Positions 52,104 to 62,235 of a DNA stretch of 64,000 nt are shown here, one piece after another. A program made the position numbers and the translations under genes. This stretch comes from Kluyvera sichuanensis. GTDB lineage: Bacteria; Pseudomonadota; Gammaproteobacteria; Enterobacterales; Enterobacteriaceae. Positions within the stretch are counted from its first letter, which is position 1. Each line of letters begins with the position of its first letter. The DNA lies in assembly GCF_014218705.1 (NCBI RefSeq), contig NZ_JABBJF010000016.1, positions 1-64,000 on the forward strand, given 5' to 3'. The notes beneath the pieces are model-generated. The model ran no database searches. It saw nothing but the letters and a program-made list of their open reading frames with translations, and had not been told where the DNA came from.

Positions 52104-52198
52104 TGTGAACTCTCTCACGTTCACCTTTGCTTTCTTGCCAGCGCCGAATTTCGCCTGTCAGTAACGAGAAGGTTGTGGCATTGCGCTTTTTCTAGACT
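52104..52198 (+). promoter_or_regulatory. rhaBAD control region: CRP site, RhaS half-sites, promoter
   Basis: A CRP site TGTGA-ACTCTC-TCACG (52104-52119) is followed by two RhaS half-sites as in E. coli rhaBAD: CACCTTTGCTTTCTTGCC (52122-52139) and CCTGTCAGTAACGAGAAGG (52154-52172, identical to the E. coli half-site), then TAGACT (52193-52198) as the -10. The rest of the 292-bp gap towards rhaS (51939-52100) probably holds the rhaSR promoter. Confidence 0.85.
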
Positions 52199-52230
52199 GT
52201 TTCGCAATGACTCATAGAAGGACTCTTGCC

Positions 52231-53700
52231 ATGACTTTTCGCCATTGTGTGGCCGTCGATTTAGGCGCCTCCAGCGGACGCGTAATGCTGGCGCGCTTTG
52301 ATGCCAAACAGCGTTCGCTTTCACTGCGCGAAATCCACCGTTTCGTGAACAGCCTGCATAAGCAGGAAGGTTTTGATACCTGGGATATCGACGCGCTGGA
52401 AGCCGAAATCCGCATCGGCCTCAACAAGGTGTGCGATGAAGGCATTTTGATAGACAGCATCGGCATCGACACCTGGGGCGTGGACTACGTCCTGCTGGAT
52501 AAACACGGGCAGCGCGTTGGCCTGCCGGTGGCCTATCGCGATAGTCGAACCGACGGCGTCATGGCCATGGCAATGGAACAGTTGGGTAAAAGTGAGATCT
52601 ATCGTCGCAGCGGCATTCAGTTCCTGCCGTTCAACACGCTTTATCAGCTGCGCGCGCTGGTTGAACAGCAGCCAGAACTGGTGAGCCAGGCCGCTCACGC
52701 CCTGCTGATCCCGGATTACCTCAGCTTCCGCCTGACCGGCAAGATGAACTGGGAATACACCAACGCCACCACCACGCAGTTGGTCAATATCAATAGCGAT
52801 AACTGGGATGAAGACCTGCTGAACTGGACCGGTGCACCGTCGTCCTGGTTTGGTACGCCGACGCATCCCGGCAACGTGATCGGCCGCTGGGTCTGCCCGC
52901 AGGGTAATGATATTCCGGTGGTTGCCGTTGCCAGCCACGACACCGCCAGCGCCGTCATCGCTTCACCGCTGGCTGACCGCGATGCCGCTTATCTCTCTTC
53001 CGGTACCTGGTCGCTGATGGGCTTTGAGAGCAAAACGCCGTACACCAGCGAGCAGGCGCAGCGCGCCAACATCACCAACGAAGGCGGCGCGGAAGGGCGC
53101 TACCGGGTGCTGAAAAATATCATGGGCCTGTGGCTGCTGCAGCGGGTGCTGAAAGAGCAGAACATCGGCAGCCTGCCAGATCTCATTGCCGGAGCGGAGA
53201 AGCTACCGGCTTGCCGCTACCTGATTAACCCGAACGATGACCGCTTCATCAACCCGGAAAACATGAGCGCCGAGATTCAGGCTGCCTGCCGCGAAGCCGC
53301 GCTGCCCGTTCCCCATGCCCCAGCCGAGCTGGCGCGCTGCATCTTCGACAGCCTGGCGCTGCTGTACGCCGACGTGCTCAACGAGCTGGCGCTGCTGCGC
53401 GGTAAACCATTCAGCCAGCTGCACATTGTTGGTGGCGGTTGCCAGAACCAGATGCTGAACCAGCTGTGCGCCGATGCCTGCGGCATCACCGTGGTCGCCG
53501 GGCCGATTGAAGCTTCAACCCTCGGCAACATCGGCATCCAATTAATGACGCTGGACGAACTCACCAACGTCGACGATTTCCGCAAGGTGGTGACCGGCAA
53601 CTACGGCCTCACCACGTTTACCCCGAATTCAGACCATGAAATTGCCCGCTACGTTGCGCAGTTTCAGCAACAACGACAGACAAAGGAGCTTTGCGCATGA
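52231..53700 (+). CDS. rhaB: Rhamnulokinase
   Basis: RhaB, 489 aa, FGGY-family kinase making L-rhamnulose 1-phosphate. N-terminal phosphate loop [14 protein letters not shown] (about 7-20), catalytic Asp near [12 protein letters not shown] and FGGY-type GGGCQN at about 400. Start at 52231 (MTFRHC); upstream codons overlap the promoter spacer. Overlaps rhaA by 4 bp. Confidence 0.97.
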   Translation: MTFRHCVAVDLGASSGRVMLARFDAKQRSLSLREIHRFVNSLHKQEGFDTWDIDALEAEIRIGLNKVCDEGILIDSIGIDTWGVDYVLLDKHGQRVGLPVAYRDSRTDGVMAMAMEQLGKSEIYRRSGIQFLPFNTLYQLRALVEQQPELVSQAAHALLIPDYLSFRLTGKMNWEYTNATTTQLVNINSDNWDEDLLNWTGAPSSWFGTPTHPGNVIGRWVCPQGNDIPVVAVASHDTASAVIASPLADRDAAYLSSGTWSLMGFESKTPYTSEQAQRANITNEGGAEGRYRVLKNIMGLWLLQRVLKEQNIGSLPDLIAGAEKLPACRYLINPNDDRFINPENMSAEIQAACREAALPVPHAPAELARCIFDSLALLYADVLNELALLRGKPFSQLHIVGGGCQNQMLNQLCADACGITVVAGPIEASTLGNIGIQLMTLDELTNVDDFRKVVTGNYGLTTFTPNSDHEIARYVAQFQQQRQTKELCA

Positions 53701-54956
53701 CCACTCAACTTGAACAAGCCTGGGAACTCGCGAAACAGCGCTATTCCGCTGTGGGTATCGATGTCGAAGAGGCGTTACGCCAGCTGGACCGCTTACCCGT
53801 ATCCATGCACTGCTGGCAGGGCGATGACGTCGCGGGTTTTGAAAATCCAGAAGGCAGCTTGACGGGTGGTATTCAGGCGACCGGTAACTATCCGGGCAAA
53901 GCGCGTAACGCCACCGAGCTGCGCGCCGACCTGGAGCAGGCACTGAGCCTGATCCCTGGGCCAAAGCGCCTGAACCTGCACGCTATCTATCTGGAGTCTG
54001 ACACCCCGGTGGCGCGCGACGAGATCAAACCTGAGCACTTCAAAAACTGGGTTGAGTGGGCGAAAAAACACAAGCTGGGCCTCGATTTTAACCCGTCCTG
54101 CTTCTCACATCCGCTGAGCGCCGACGGCTTTACGCTGTCTCACGCCGACCCGAAAATTCGCCAGTTCTGGATTGATCACTGCAAGGCCAGCCGCCGCGTT
54201 TCCGCCTACTTTGGCGAACAGCTGGGTACGCCTTCGGTGATGAACATCTGGATCCCAGACGGCATGAAAGACGTGACCGTTGACCGTTTGGCGCCGCGCC
54301 AGCGTCTGGCGGCCGCGCTGGATGAAGTCATCAGTGAAAAACTGGATCCGGCGCATCACATTGATGCCGTCGAAAGCAAGCTGTTCGGCATCGGCGCTGA
54401 GAGCTACACCGTCGGCTCTAACGAGTTCTATATGGGCTACGCCACCAGCCGCCAGACCGCACTGTGCCTGGATGCCGGTCACTTCCACCCAACGGAAGTT
54501 ATCTCCGACAAAATCTCCGCCGCCATGCTGTACGTGCCTCGTCTGCTGCTGCACGTGAGCCGCCCAGTACGTTGGGACAGCGACCACGTGGTGCTGCTGG
54601 ACGACGAAACCCAGGCCATCGCGAGCGAAATCATCCGCCACGACCTGTTTGACCGCGTGCACATCGGCCTCGATTTCTTCGACGCCTCCATCAACCGCAT
54701 CGCAGCATGGGTTATTGGTACTCGCAACATGAAGAAAGCCCTGCTGCGCGCGCTGCTGGAACCAACCGAACAGCTGCGTCAGCTGGAAGTTGACGGTGAC
54801 TACACCGCGCGTCTGGCGCTGCTGGAAGAGCAGAAGTGCCTGCCGTGGCAGGCGGTATGGGAAATGTACTGCCAGCGCAACGATACCCCGGCGGGCAGCC
54901 AGTGGCTGGAGAGCGTGCGCAGCTACGAGAAAGAGATTCTGAACCAGCGTGGGTGA
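53697..54956 (+). CDS. rhaA: L-rhamnose isomerase
   Basis: RhaA, 419 aa as in E. coli, Mn/Zn-dependent isomerase converting rhamnose to rhamnulose. Metal and substrate residues lie in [32 protein letters not shown] and [11 protein letters not shown]. The start ATG overlaps the rhaB stop (ATGA). A pair of REP-like palindromes fills the gap to rhaD. Confidence 0.98.
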   Translation: MTTQLEQAWELAKQRYSAVGIDVEEALRQLDRLPVSMHCWQGDDVAGFENPEGSLTGGIQATGNYPGKARNATELRADLEQALSLIPGPKRLNLHAIYLESDTPVARDEIKPEHFKNWVEWAKKHKLGLDFNPSCFSHPLSADGFTLSHADPKIRQFWIDHCKASRRVSAYFGEQLGTPSVMNIWIPDGMKDVTVDRLAPRQRLAAALDEVISEKLDPAHHIDAVESKLFGIGAESYTVGSNEFYMGYATSRQTALCLDAGHFHPTEVISDKISAAMLYVPRLLLHVSRPVRWDSDHVVLLDDETQAIASEIIRHDLFDRVHIGLDFFDASINRIAAWVIGTRNMKKALLRALLEPTEQLRQLEVDGDYTARLALLEEQKCLPWQAVWEMYCQRNDTPAGSQWLESVRSYEKEILNQRG

Positions 54957-54960
54957 TTGA

Positions 54961-55047
54961 CCCTCACCCCGCCCCTCTTCCTGAAAGGGAGAGGGCAAAA
55001 ACCGAACCGTTCCCTCGCCCCTTAGGGGAGAGGGCTAGGGTGAGGGG
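54961..55047. repeat. Inverted pair of REP-like palindromes between rhaA and rhaD
   Basis: Two elements (54961-54996 and 55012-55047) begin CCCTCACCCC and end AGGGTGAGGGG, each containing a hairpin with GGGAGAGGG-type arms; together they form a larger inverted repeat. Same family as at 9727 and 56997. Confidence 0.85.
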
Positions 55048-55081
55048 AAACACCTCACCGAGACAACAGGACAACAAGACT

Positions 55082-55912
55082 ATGCAGACCATTACCGATT
55101 CCTGGTTCGTCCAGGGCATGATTAAAGCCACCTCTGACGCCTGGTTAAAAGGCTGGGACGAACGCAACGGCGGCAACCTGACGCTGCGTCTGGACGATGC
55201 GGATATCACGCCTTTCACCGCCGATTTCCACGCCAAACCGCGCTATATCGCCCTGAGCCAGCCGATGCCAATGCTGGCGAACACGCCGTTTATCGTCACC
55301 GGTTCCGGTAAATTCTTCCGCAACGTCCAGCTCGACCCCGCCGCCAACCTCGGCGTAGTGAAGGTCGATAGCGACGGTGCGGGCTACCATATTTTGTGGG
55401 GGCTGACTCACGAAGCCGTACCAACCTCCGAACTGCCAGCGCATTTCCTGTCACACTGCGAACGTATCAAACTGACCGGTGGTAAAGACCGCGTCATCAT
55501 GCACTGCCACGCGACTAACCTGATCGCGCTGACCTACGTACTGGAAAACGACACCGCGCTGATTACCCGCAAACTGTGGGAAGGCAGCACCGAGTGTCTG
55601 GTGGTCTTCCCGGACGGCGTTGGCATTCTGCCGTGGATGGTGCCGGGTACCGATGAAATCGGCCAGGCGACCGCCGTCGAAATGCAGAAGCACTCTCTGG
55701 TGCTGTGGCCGTTCCACGGCGTCTTCGGCAGCGGCCCAACGCTCGATGAAGCCTTTGGTCTGATCGATACCGCCGAAAAATCCGCAGAAGTGCTGGTGAA
55801 GGTCTACTCGATGGGCGGCATGAAGCAGACCATCACCCAGCAAGAACTGATTGCCCTCGGCCAGCGCTTTGGCGTCACCCCGATGGCCAGCGCATTAAAT
55901 CTGTACAAGTAA
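55082..55912 (+). CDS. rhaD: Rhamnulose-1-phosphate aldolase
   Basis: RhaD, 276 aa, class II zinc aldolase splitting rhamnulose 1-phosphate into DHAP and L-lactaldehyde. Zinc ligands H141 and H143 in [11 protein letters not shown], the catalytic E117 in PTSELPAHF, and a later His in [11 protein letters not shown]. The start is ATG 55082 (MQTITDSWF); the long upstream in-frame reading runs through the REP pair and rhaA and is an artefact. Confidence 0.97.
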   Translation: MQTITDSWFVQGMIKATSDAWLKGWDERNGGNLTLRLDDADITPFTADFHAKPRYIALSQPMPMLANTPFIVTGSGKFFRNVQLDPAANLGVVKVDSDGAGYHILWGLTHEAVPTSELPAHFLSHCERIKLTGGKDRVIMHCHATNLIALTYVLENDTALITRKLWEGSTECLVVFPDGVGILPWMVPGTDEIGQATAVEMQKHSLVLWPFHGVFGSGPTLDEAFGLIDTAEKSAEVLVKVYSMGGMKQTITQQELIALGQRFGVTPMASALNLYK

Positions 55913-55926
55913 GAACATCGCATAAC

Positions 55927-55952
55927 CCCTGCGGGCAACGATCCGCAGGGGA
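55927..55952 (+). other. Hairpin between rhaD and the ABC importer genes
   Basis: CCCCTGCGG/CCGCAGGGG around GCAACGAT, no U-tract. It may protect the rhaBAD mRNA 3' end or partly attenuate into the transporter genes. Confidence 0.6.
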
Positions 55953-56001
55953 AACTCTGTTACCTGCAAACCAACTAACTCAAAACCGTGGAGTACAAGC
56001 A

Positions 56002-56988
56002 ATGAAAATAAAAGCAAGCTTCATCCTCACCGTTGCCGCCCTGGCGTTGTCCGGTTCCGCTTTAGCTGAAGTGAAAATTGCCCTTGTGGCGAAGTCATTA
56101 GGCAATGGCTTCTTCGAAGCCGCGAACGTTGGCGCACAGGAGGCGGCCAAAGAGTTAGGCGATGTTAAAGTCATTTATACCGGCCCTACCACTACCACCG
56201 CTGAAGCGCAGATCGAAGTGCTCAACGGGTTGATCGCCCAGGGCGTCGATGCGATCGCTATTTCCGCCAACGATCCTGATGCGGTAGTGCCGGTGCTGAA
56301 AAAAGCCATGCAGCGCGGCATTAAGGTCGTGTCATGGGATTCCGGCGTTGCCGCCGGTGGCCGTCAGATTCACCTGAACCCTTCGAACAACCAGCTGATT
56401 GGCGAAACCAACGTGAAGCTCGCCGCCGATGCGCTGAAAGCGCTGAACGTCGAGAAAGGCGACGTCGCCATTCTGAGCGCGACCCCCACCTCCACCAACC
56501 AGAATATCTGGATTGGCGAGATGAAAAAGGTGCTGCCGAACTATCCGTCCATCAACCTGGTGACCGTGGCCTACGGCGACGACCTGTCGGATAAGAGCTA
56601 CCGCGAAGCGGTTGGGCTGCTGAAGTCTTACCCAGACCTGAAAGTGATTGTCTCCCCTTCCTCCGTCGGTATCGTCGCGGCGGCGCAGGCGGTGAAGGAT
56701 CAAGGCAAAATTGGCAAGGTTTACGTCACCGGGCTGGGACTGCCGTCTGAAATGGCCGGCGCCATTAAGTCCGGCGCGAGCAAAAGCTTCGCCATCTGGA
56801 ACCCAATCGACCTGGGCTATGCCGCCACCTACCTCGCCGATGACCTGGTAAAAGGTACGGCAACCAAAACCGAAGCCAGCATGGGTAAACTGGGCAAAGT
56901 GAAGCTCGATGCTGACGGTAATGGCGCGATGTCCGAGCCGTTCGTCTACGATGCCAGCAATATTGATAAGTTCTCGAAGATTTTCTAA
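56002..56988 (+). CDS. rhaS: Rhamnose ABC importer, substrate-binding protein
   Basis: 328 aa periplasmic binding protein of the CUT2/ribose type. Signal peptide with AxA cleavage after residue 22 (SGSALA), then VKIALVAKSLGNGFFEA and the DAIAISANDPDA hinge-region motif. It precedes an ATPase and two permeases, and neighbours rhaD and rhaM, so L-rhamnose is the likely ligand. The symbol follows Rhizobium/other ABC rha clusters and clashes with the AraC regulator rhaS; the name is therefore only indicative. Confidence 0.88.
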   Translation: MKIKASFILTVAALALSGSALAEVKIALVAKSLGNGFFEAANVGAQEAAKELGDVKVIYTGPTTTTAEAQIEVLNGLIAQGVDAIAISANDPDAVVPVLKKAMQRGIKVVSWDSGVAAGGRQIHLNPSNNQLIGETNVKLAADALKALNVEKGDVAILSATPTSTNQNIWIGEMKKVLPNYPSINLVTVAYGDDLSDKSYREAVGLLKSYPDLKVIVSPSSVGIVAAAQAVKDQGKIGKVYVTGLGLPSEMAGAIKSGASKSFAIWNPIDLGYAATYLADDLVKGTATKTEASMGKLGKVKLDADGNGAMSEPFVYDASNIDKFSKIF

Positions 56989-56996
56989 TCCTTTGA

Positions 56997-57033
56997 CCCT
57001 CACCCCGCCCCTCTCCCTAAATGGGAGAGGGAG
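56997..57033. repeat. REP-like palindrome between importer genes
   Basis: CCCTCACCCCGCCCCTCTCC and GGGAGAGGG around TAAAT, same family as at 9727 and 54961. Confidence 0.8.
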
Positions 57034-57074
57034 AAAAGCAGGCGGCAGTGAGGGGAATGCTCCGGAGAACTATC

Positions 57075-58586
57075 ATGACCGCATCGACTCCGCTATTGCA
57101 GCTTAAGGGGATCACCAAGGTCTTCCCCGGCGTGCGCGCGCTTGAAAACGTGCAGCTCGATCTCTGGCCCGGCAAGGTCACCGCGTTAATCGGTGAAAAC
57201 GGCGCGGGCAAGTCCACACTGGTCAAAGTAATGACCGGCATCTATCAGCCCGAAGAGGGCGAGATTCTCTACAAAGCCATTCCAATAACCCTGCCCACGC
57301 CGGACTCCGCGCACCGGGTGGGGATCACCGCGATTCATCAGGAAACCGTTCTGTTCGATGAGCTCTCGGTCAGCGAAAATATTTTTGTCGGCCAGTACCT
57401 CTATAAAGGCTGGCTGAAAAAGCTCGACTGGCCCGCCATGCACCAGAAAGCGCGGGAAATTCTCACCCGCCTCGATGTGCAGATTGACCCACGCGCCACC
57501 CTAAAAACCCTCAGTATCGCCCAGCGCCACATGGTGGCCATTGCGCGCGCGCTGTCGTTTGAAGCGCAGGTAGTGATCCTCGATGAACCCACCGCCGCCC
57601 TCTCCCAGCACGAGATTCTGGAGTTTTATCAAATCGTTGAGCGCTTGAAGCTGGAAGGCAAAGCTATTCTGTTTATCTCGCACAAGTTTGATGAAATTTT
57701 TGAGCTCACCGATCACTACACCATTTTGCGCGACGGCGTGTACGTGGGCTCCGGCGCAATCAATGAGATAACCGAAGAGCGAATGGTCGCCATGATGGTG
57801 GGCCGTGCGATCACGCAAACCTATCCGAAAGTGGCGTGCGAAAAAGGCAATGTGGTGCTGGAGGTAAAAGACCTCTGCCATCCGACCGAATTTGCCCATA
57901 TCGACTTCACCCTGCGCAAAGGCGAAATCCTCGGCTTCTATGGCCTGGTCGGCGCCGGGCGAACCGAGCTAATGCAGGCGCTTTCTGGCGTATCACATCC
58001 TTCCTCCGGCGAGATTATCCTGAACGGCAAGACGGTGCATTTTCGCCAGCCAGCCGATGCCATCAACGCTGGGATCGTCTGCGTGCCGGAAGAGCGGCAG
58101 AAACAGGGGGCAATTATTGAACTGCCGATTGCCCAGAACATCAGCCTGCCGCAGCTTAGCAAACTCAACCCACGCGGCGTGCTCAACGACGCCCGCGAAT
58201 GGCAGTTGGCCGACGAGTACGCCCGTCGCCTGCAGGTGAAAGCCTTTAGCTGGCGACAGTCGGTAGAGACGCTCTCCGGCGGTAACCAGCAGAAGGTGGT
58301 GATCGGCAAATGGCTGGCGACCCACCCGGACGTGATCATTCTTGATGAGCCCACCAAAGGTATCGATATCGGTTCAAAAGCCGCGGTGCACCAGTTTATG
58401 TCCGAGCTGGTTGCCCAGGGGCTGGCGGTGATTATGGTCTCGTCAGAGCTGCCGGAAGTGATGGGTATGGCCGACCGTATCATCGTGATGCATGAAGGAC
58501 TGATGGTCGCGGAATATCAGGCCGGTGAAGCTACCGCTGAGACCATCGTCAGCGCCGCCAGCGGTGCCGGGAAGGAGGCAGCATAA
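57075..58586 (+). CDS. rhaT: Rhamnose ABC importer, double ATPase subunit
   Basis: 503 aa with two ABC domains. First: Walker A GENGAGKST (40-48), Walker B VVILDEPTAALS. Second: degenerate Walker A GLVGAGRTEL and signature LSGGNQQKVV with LDEPTKGID, the RbsA pattern. Start ATG 57075 (MTASTPLLQL) with CCGGAGA upstream; upstream in-frame codons lie in the repeat. Here rhaT means the ABC ATPase of this importer type, not the E. coli symporter. Confidence 0.9.
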   Translation: MTASTPLLQLKGITKVFPGVRALENVQLDLWPGKVTALIGENGAGKSTLVKVMTGIYQPEEGEILYKAIPITLPTPDSAHRVGITAIHQETVLFDELSVSENIFVGQYLYKGWLKKLDWPAMHQKAREILTRLDVQIDPRATLKTLSIAQRHMVAIARALSFEAQVVILDEPTAALSQHEILEFYQIVERLKLEGKAILFISHKFDEIFELTDHYTILRDGVYVGSGAINEITEERMVAMMVGRAITQTYPKVACEKGNVVLEVKDLCHPTEFAHIDFTLRKGEILGFYGLVGAGRTELMQALSGVSHPSSGEIILNGKTVHFRQPADAINAGIVCVPEERQKQGAIIELPIAQNISLPQLSKLNPRGVLNDAREWQLADEYARRLQVKAFSWRQSVETLSGGNQQKVVIGKWLATHPDVIILDEPTKGIDIGSKAAVHQFMSELVAQGLAVIMVSSELPEVMGMADRIIVMHEGLMVAEYQAGEATAETIVSAASGAGKEAA

Positions 58587-59591
58587 ATGTGGCAATCCTT
58601 ATTTAAACACCGCGAAGCGCTGCTCGCGGCGGTGATTATTTTGATGATCGGTGCCATCGGCAGCCGCGTGCCGTCGTTCGTTTCGCCGGGCAACCTGGTA
58701 GAAATGTTCAACGATACCGCCATCTTAATCATCCTCGCGCTGGGGCAGATGATGGTGCTGCTGACCAAAGGCATCGACCTGTCGATGGCCGCCAATCTGG
58801 CGCTCACCGGGATGATCGTGGCGCTGCTTAACTTCCACTACCCGGCCGTGCCGGTCTGGGCGCTGCTGCTGCTGGCGACGGTGCTGGGGCTGGTCATGGG
58901 GATGATTAACGGCCTGCTGGTCTGGAAGCTGGGGATCCCGGCGATTGTGGTGACGCTTGGCACCATGAGCATCTACCGCGGCATTATCTTCCTGCTCTCT
59001 GACGGCGGCTGGGTTAACTCACACCAGATGAGCCCCGATTTCCTCGGCCTGCCGCGCGCCTCGCTGCTGGGCCTGCCGGTATTGAGCTGGTTTGCCGTCG
59101 CCGCGCTGCTGCTGGTCGGCTACTTCCTGCGCTTTAGCCGTACCGGGCGCGCGCTCTACACCGCCGGAGGTAACGCCACCGCGGCCTACTACACCGGGAT
59201 CAACGCCGGAAAAATGCAGTTCGTCAGCTTCTGCCTCTCTGGCGCGCTGGCCGGATTCTGCGGCTATTTGTGGATCTCGCGCTTTGCCGTGGCCTACGTC
59301 GACGTGGCGAACGGCTTTGAGCTACAGGTTGTCGCAGCCTGCGTCATCGGTGGTATCAGCACCATGGGCGGCACCGGACGCGTCGTCGGCTGCCTGTGCG
59401 GCGCACTGTTCCTCGGCATCATCAACAACGCCCTGCCGGTAATCGGCATTTCGCCGTTCTGGCAGATGGCCATTTCCGGCGCGGTCATTGTGATTGCCGT
59501 CCTGCTGAACGAACGCGGCAATAAACGCAAAAGACGGCTTATCCTGCGCGATGCCGCGCTGGCCCGACAGAAACAGGCGGTGCGCTCATGA
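58587..59591 (+). CDS. rhaP: Rhamnose ABC importer, permease 1
   Basis: 334 aa RbsC-type inner-membrane permease with about ten hydrophobic helices; VVTLGTMSIYRG and GGISTMGGTGRVVG are CUT2 permease signatures. It begins at the base after the ATPase stop and overlaps the next permease by 4 bp (ATGA), so the three are tightly coupled. Confidence 0.88.
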   Translation: MWQSLFKHREALLAAVIILMIGAIGSRVPSFVSPGNLVEMFNDTAILIILALGQMMVLLTKGIDLSMAANLALTGMIVALLNFHYPAVPVWALLLLATVLGLVMGMINGLLVWKLGIPAIVVTLGTMSIYRGIIFLLSDGGWVNSHQMSPDFLGLPRASLLGLPVLSWFAVAALLLVGYFLRFSRTGRALYTAGGNATAAYYTGINAGKMQFVSFCLSGALAGFCGYLWISRFAVAYVDVANGFELQVVAACVIGGISTMGGTGRVVGCLCGALFLGIINNALPVIGISPFWQMAISGAVIVIAVLLNERGNKRKRRLILRDAALARQKQAVRS

Positions 59592-60592
59592 GCAAAATAA
59601 TGATGCCGGACGAGATAAAAGCGGAAGTCGCCGCGCCGTCGTTCTTCCAGCGACTGCTGTGCTGGGAAGGCTTTTTACTGGCGGTAACGCTGCTGGTGTT
59701 TGTCGGCAACGCGCTGGCTTCGCCCTACTTCCTCAACATCTGGAACCTGTCGGACGCCACCTTCAACTTCACCGAGAAGGCGATCATCGTGCTGCCGATG
59801 GCGATGCTGATTATCGCCCGGGAGATTGATCTGTCGGTGGCATCGACCATTGCCCTGAGCTCGACGCTGATGGGTTTCTGCGCCGCCGCAGGAATGGATA
59901 CGCCGCTGCTGGTCTGCGTTGGGTTAGGGGTCGGTCTGCTGTGCGGGCTGTTTAACGGCCTGCTGGTGATGCGCTTTAACCTCTCGTCGATTGTTATCAC
60001 CATCGGCACGATGAGCCTGTATCGCGGCATTACCTACATTCTGCTCGGTGACCAGGCACTGAATAAATACCCGGAGAGCTTCGCCTGGTTCGGCCAGGGC
60101 TACGTATGGGGCGCGCTGTCGTTTGAGTTCGCGCTGTTTATCGTGCTCGCGGCAGCATTTGCCTTCCTGCTGCACAAAACCAACTTCGGTCGCCGTACCT
60201 ATGCCATCGGTAATAACCCCACCGGCGCATGGTATTCGGGGATTAACGTCAAGCGTCACAACCTGCTGCTGTTCGCACTGGTAGGGTTGATGTCTGGCCT
60301 GGCGGCGGTACTACTGACCTCGCGCCTCGGCAGTACTCGCCCAACGATTGCGATGGGCTGGGAGCTGGCGGTAGTCACCATGGCGGTGCTCGGCGGCGTC
60401 AACATTCTTGGCGGCTCCGGCAGCATGGTCGGCGTGATTATTGCGGCCTTCCTGATGGGGCTGGTCACCTTCGGGCTCAGCCTGCTTAACGTCCCCGGCA
60501 TCGTGATGTCCATCATCATCGGCGCGATGCTGATTGTGGTGATTTCACTGCCGATTATCGCCCGCCGGGTGATGCAGCGACGACGCATTTAA
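59588..60592 (+). CDS. rhaQ: Rhamnose ABC importer, permease 2
   Basis: 334 aa second RbsC-type permease, a partner for the first in a heterodimeric channel. AREIDLSVAST and GGVNILGGSGSMVGVI are family motifs. Short REP-like hairpin follows its stop, and the next gene has a strong AAGGAGAAA ribosome site. Confidence 0.88.
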   Translation: MSKIMMPDEIKAEVAAPSFFQRLLCWEGFLLAVTLLVFVGNALASPYFLNIWNLSDATFNFTEKAIIVLPMAMLIIAREIDLSVASTIALSSTLMGFCAAAGMDTPLLVCVGLGVGLLCGLFNGLLVMRFNLSSIVITIGTMSLYRGITYILLGDQALNKYPESFAWFGQGYVWGALSFEFALFIVLAAAFAFLLHKTNFGRRTYAIGNNPTGAWYSGINVKRHNLLLFALVGLMSGLAAVLLTSRLGSTRPTIAMGWELAVVTMAVLGGVNILGGSGSMVGVIIAAFLMGLVTFGLSLLNVPGIVMSIIIGAMLIVVISLPIIARRVMQRRRI

Positions 60593-60597
60593 ATTTT

Positions 60598-60622
60598 CCC
60601 CTCACCCCACTGGATGAGGGGA
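60598..60622. repeat. Short REP-like hairpin after rhaQ
   Basis: CCCCTCACCCC/ATGAGGGGA around CACTGG, a reduced copy of the C/G-rich palindrome. Confidence 0.7.
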
Positions 60623-60662
60623 ACCCAGGATTTCATAAGTTAGGTATTTAAGGAGAAACACC

Positions 60663-61811
60663 ATGAGCTTTATGTTAGCACTGCCAAAAATCAGCCTGCA
60701 CGGTGCAGGCGCCATTGGGGATATGGTCAACCTGGTTGCCGGTAAGCAATGGGGCAAAGCGCTGATCGTCACCGACGGCCAACTGGTGAAAATGGGCCTG
60801 CTGGATAGCCTGTTCGCCGCGTTGGACGCACATAAAATGTCTTATCACCTGTTCGACGAGGTTTTCCCGAACCCAACGGAAGAACTGGTGCAACAAGGCT
60901 ACGCGGCCTATCAGGCTAATCAGTGTGACTACATTATTGCCTTCGGCGGCGGCAGCCCGATTGATACCGCGAAAGCGATTAAAATCCTGACCGCTAACCC
61001 GGCCCCATCCACCGCATACTCCGGCGTGGGCAAAGTACTGAACGCTGGCGTGCATCTGGTGGCGATCAACACCACCGCCGGTACCGCAGCGGAGATGACC
61101 AGCAACGCGGTCATTATCGACACCGCGCGTCAGGTCAAAGAGGTGATTATCGACTCGAACATCATCCCGGATATCGCCGTGGACGACGCCAGCGTGATGC
61201 TCGATATTCCCGCTTCCGTAACCGCCGCCACCGGTATGGATGCGCTGACCCATGCGGTAGAAGCCTATGTATCCGTCGGCGCACACCCATTAACCGATGC
61301 CAACGCGCTCGAAGCCATTCGTCTTATCACCCTGTGGCTGCCGAAAGCCGTGGACGATGGTCATAACCTGGAAGCCCGCGAGCAGATGGCGTTTGGTCAG
61401 TATCTGGCAGGCATGGCGTTTAACAGCGCCGGTCTGGGACTGGTACACGCGCTGGCGCACCAACCGGGGGCCACGCACAACCTGCCGCACGGCGTGTGCA
61501 ACGCCATCCTGCTGCCGATCATCGAAAACTTTAACCGCCCGAACGCCGTGGCACGCTTTGCCCGCGTGGCGCAGGCGATGGGCGTGGACACCCGCAGCAT
61601 GAGCGACGAAGTGGCGAGCATGGAGGCAATCAACGCCATCCGTAAGCTGAGTGCGCGCGTGGGCATTCCTGAAGGGTTCAGCAAGCTCGGCGTGACCAAA
61701 GCCGATATCGAAGGCTGGCTGGATAAAGCGCTGGCCGACCCGTGCGCGCCATGCAACCCGCGTACCGCCAGCCGCGATGAAGTGCGTGAGCTGTACCTGG
61801 AGGCATTATGA
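60663..61811 (+). CDS. fucO: Iron-type alcohol dehydrogenase, probable lactaldehyde reductase
   Basis: 382 aa group III (iron-dependent) alcohol dehydrogenase. NAD-site [11 protein letters not shown] at about 97-107, [12 protein letters not shown] near 139, and the metal region [16 protein letters not shown] and [18 protein letters not shown] with its conserved His residues. Sequence is nearer to YiaY than to FucO, but the operon position after rhaD favours reduction of L-lactaldehyde to 1,2-propanediol. The symbol is given for function. Overlaps rhaM by 4 bp. Confidence 0.82.
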   Translation: MSFMLALPKISLHGAGAIGDMVNLVAGKQWGKALIVTDGQLVKMGLLDSLFAALDAHKMSYHLFDEVFPNPTEELVQQGYAAYQANQCDYIIAFGGGSPIDTAKAIKILTANPAPSTAYSGVGKVLNAGVHLVAINTTAGTAAEMTSNAVIIDTARQVKEVIIDSNIIPDIAVDDASVMLDIPASVTAATGMDALTHAVEAYVSVGAHPLTDANALEAIRLITLWLPKAVDDGHNLEAREQMAFGQYLAGMAFNSAGLGLVHALAHQPGATHNLPHGVCNAILLPIIENFNRPNAVARFARVAQAMGVDTRSMSDEVASMEAINAIRKLSARVGIPEGFSKLGVTKADIEGWLDKALADPCAPCNPRTASRDEVRELYLEAL

Positions 61812-62122
61812 TCCGCAAAGCCTTTGTGATGCAGGTGAACGCCAACGCACACGAAGAGTACCAACGCCGCCACAGCCCAATCTGGCCGGAGCTGGAAGCG
61901 GTGCTAAAAGCACATGGCGCGCACCATTACGCGATTTATCTCGATAAAGAACGTAACCTGCTGTTCGCCACCGTGGAAATTGAGTCCGAAGAGCGCTGGA
62001 ACGCGGTGGCAAACACCGACGTTTGCCAGCGTTGGTGGAAGCACATGACCGACGTGATGCCGTCCAATCCGGATAACAGCCCGGTTAGCGCCGAGTTGAA
62101 AGAAGTGTTTTACCTGGCGTAA
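61808..62122 (+). CDS. rhaM: L-rhamnose mutarotase
   Basis: RhaM, 104 aa, interconverts alpha- and beta-L-rhamnose so that the isomerase receives its preferred anomer. Sequence is close to E. coli RhaM (YiiL): [21 protein letters not shown] and [10 protein letters not shown]. It is the last gene of the rha run, translationally coupled to the dehydrogenase. Confidence 0.96.
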   Translation: MIRKAFVMQVNANAHEEYQRRHSPIWPELEAVLKAHGAHHYAIYLDKERNLLFATVEIESEERWNAVANTDVCQRWWKHMTDVMPSNPDNSPVSAELKEVFYLA

Positions 62123-62142
62123 AGTCCTACAAAATCCACATA

Positions 62143-62198
62143 GTAGCCCGGCCGAGCGTAGCGACGCCGGGGTTTCACACCGAGCCTCCCCGGGTTAC
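62143..62198. repeat. REP-like pair after rhaM
   Basis: GTAGCCCGGCCGAGC ... GACGCCGGGG (62143-62172) followed by CTCCCCGGGTTAC; same element as at 15852 and 23308. Confidence 0.8.
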
Positions 62199-62203
62199 AG
62201 AAA

Positions 62204-62235
62204 AAGGCCTCCGTTTACGGAGGCCTTCATTTTTT
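62204..62235. terminator. Bidirectional terminator between rhaM and the porin gene
   Basis: AAGGCCTCCG/CGGAGGCCTT around TTTA, A5 on one side and T7 on the other. Confidence 0.9.

Noticed and set aside
54105-54998. 297-codon antisense frame in rhaA
   Set aside because: Shadow of a highly conserved isomerase gene; no ribosome site.
54961-55047. CRISPR-like repeats
   Set aside because: Repeated units are palindromic REP-type elements in gene gaps, without regular spacers or cas genes.
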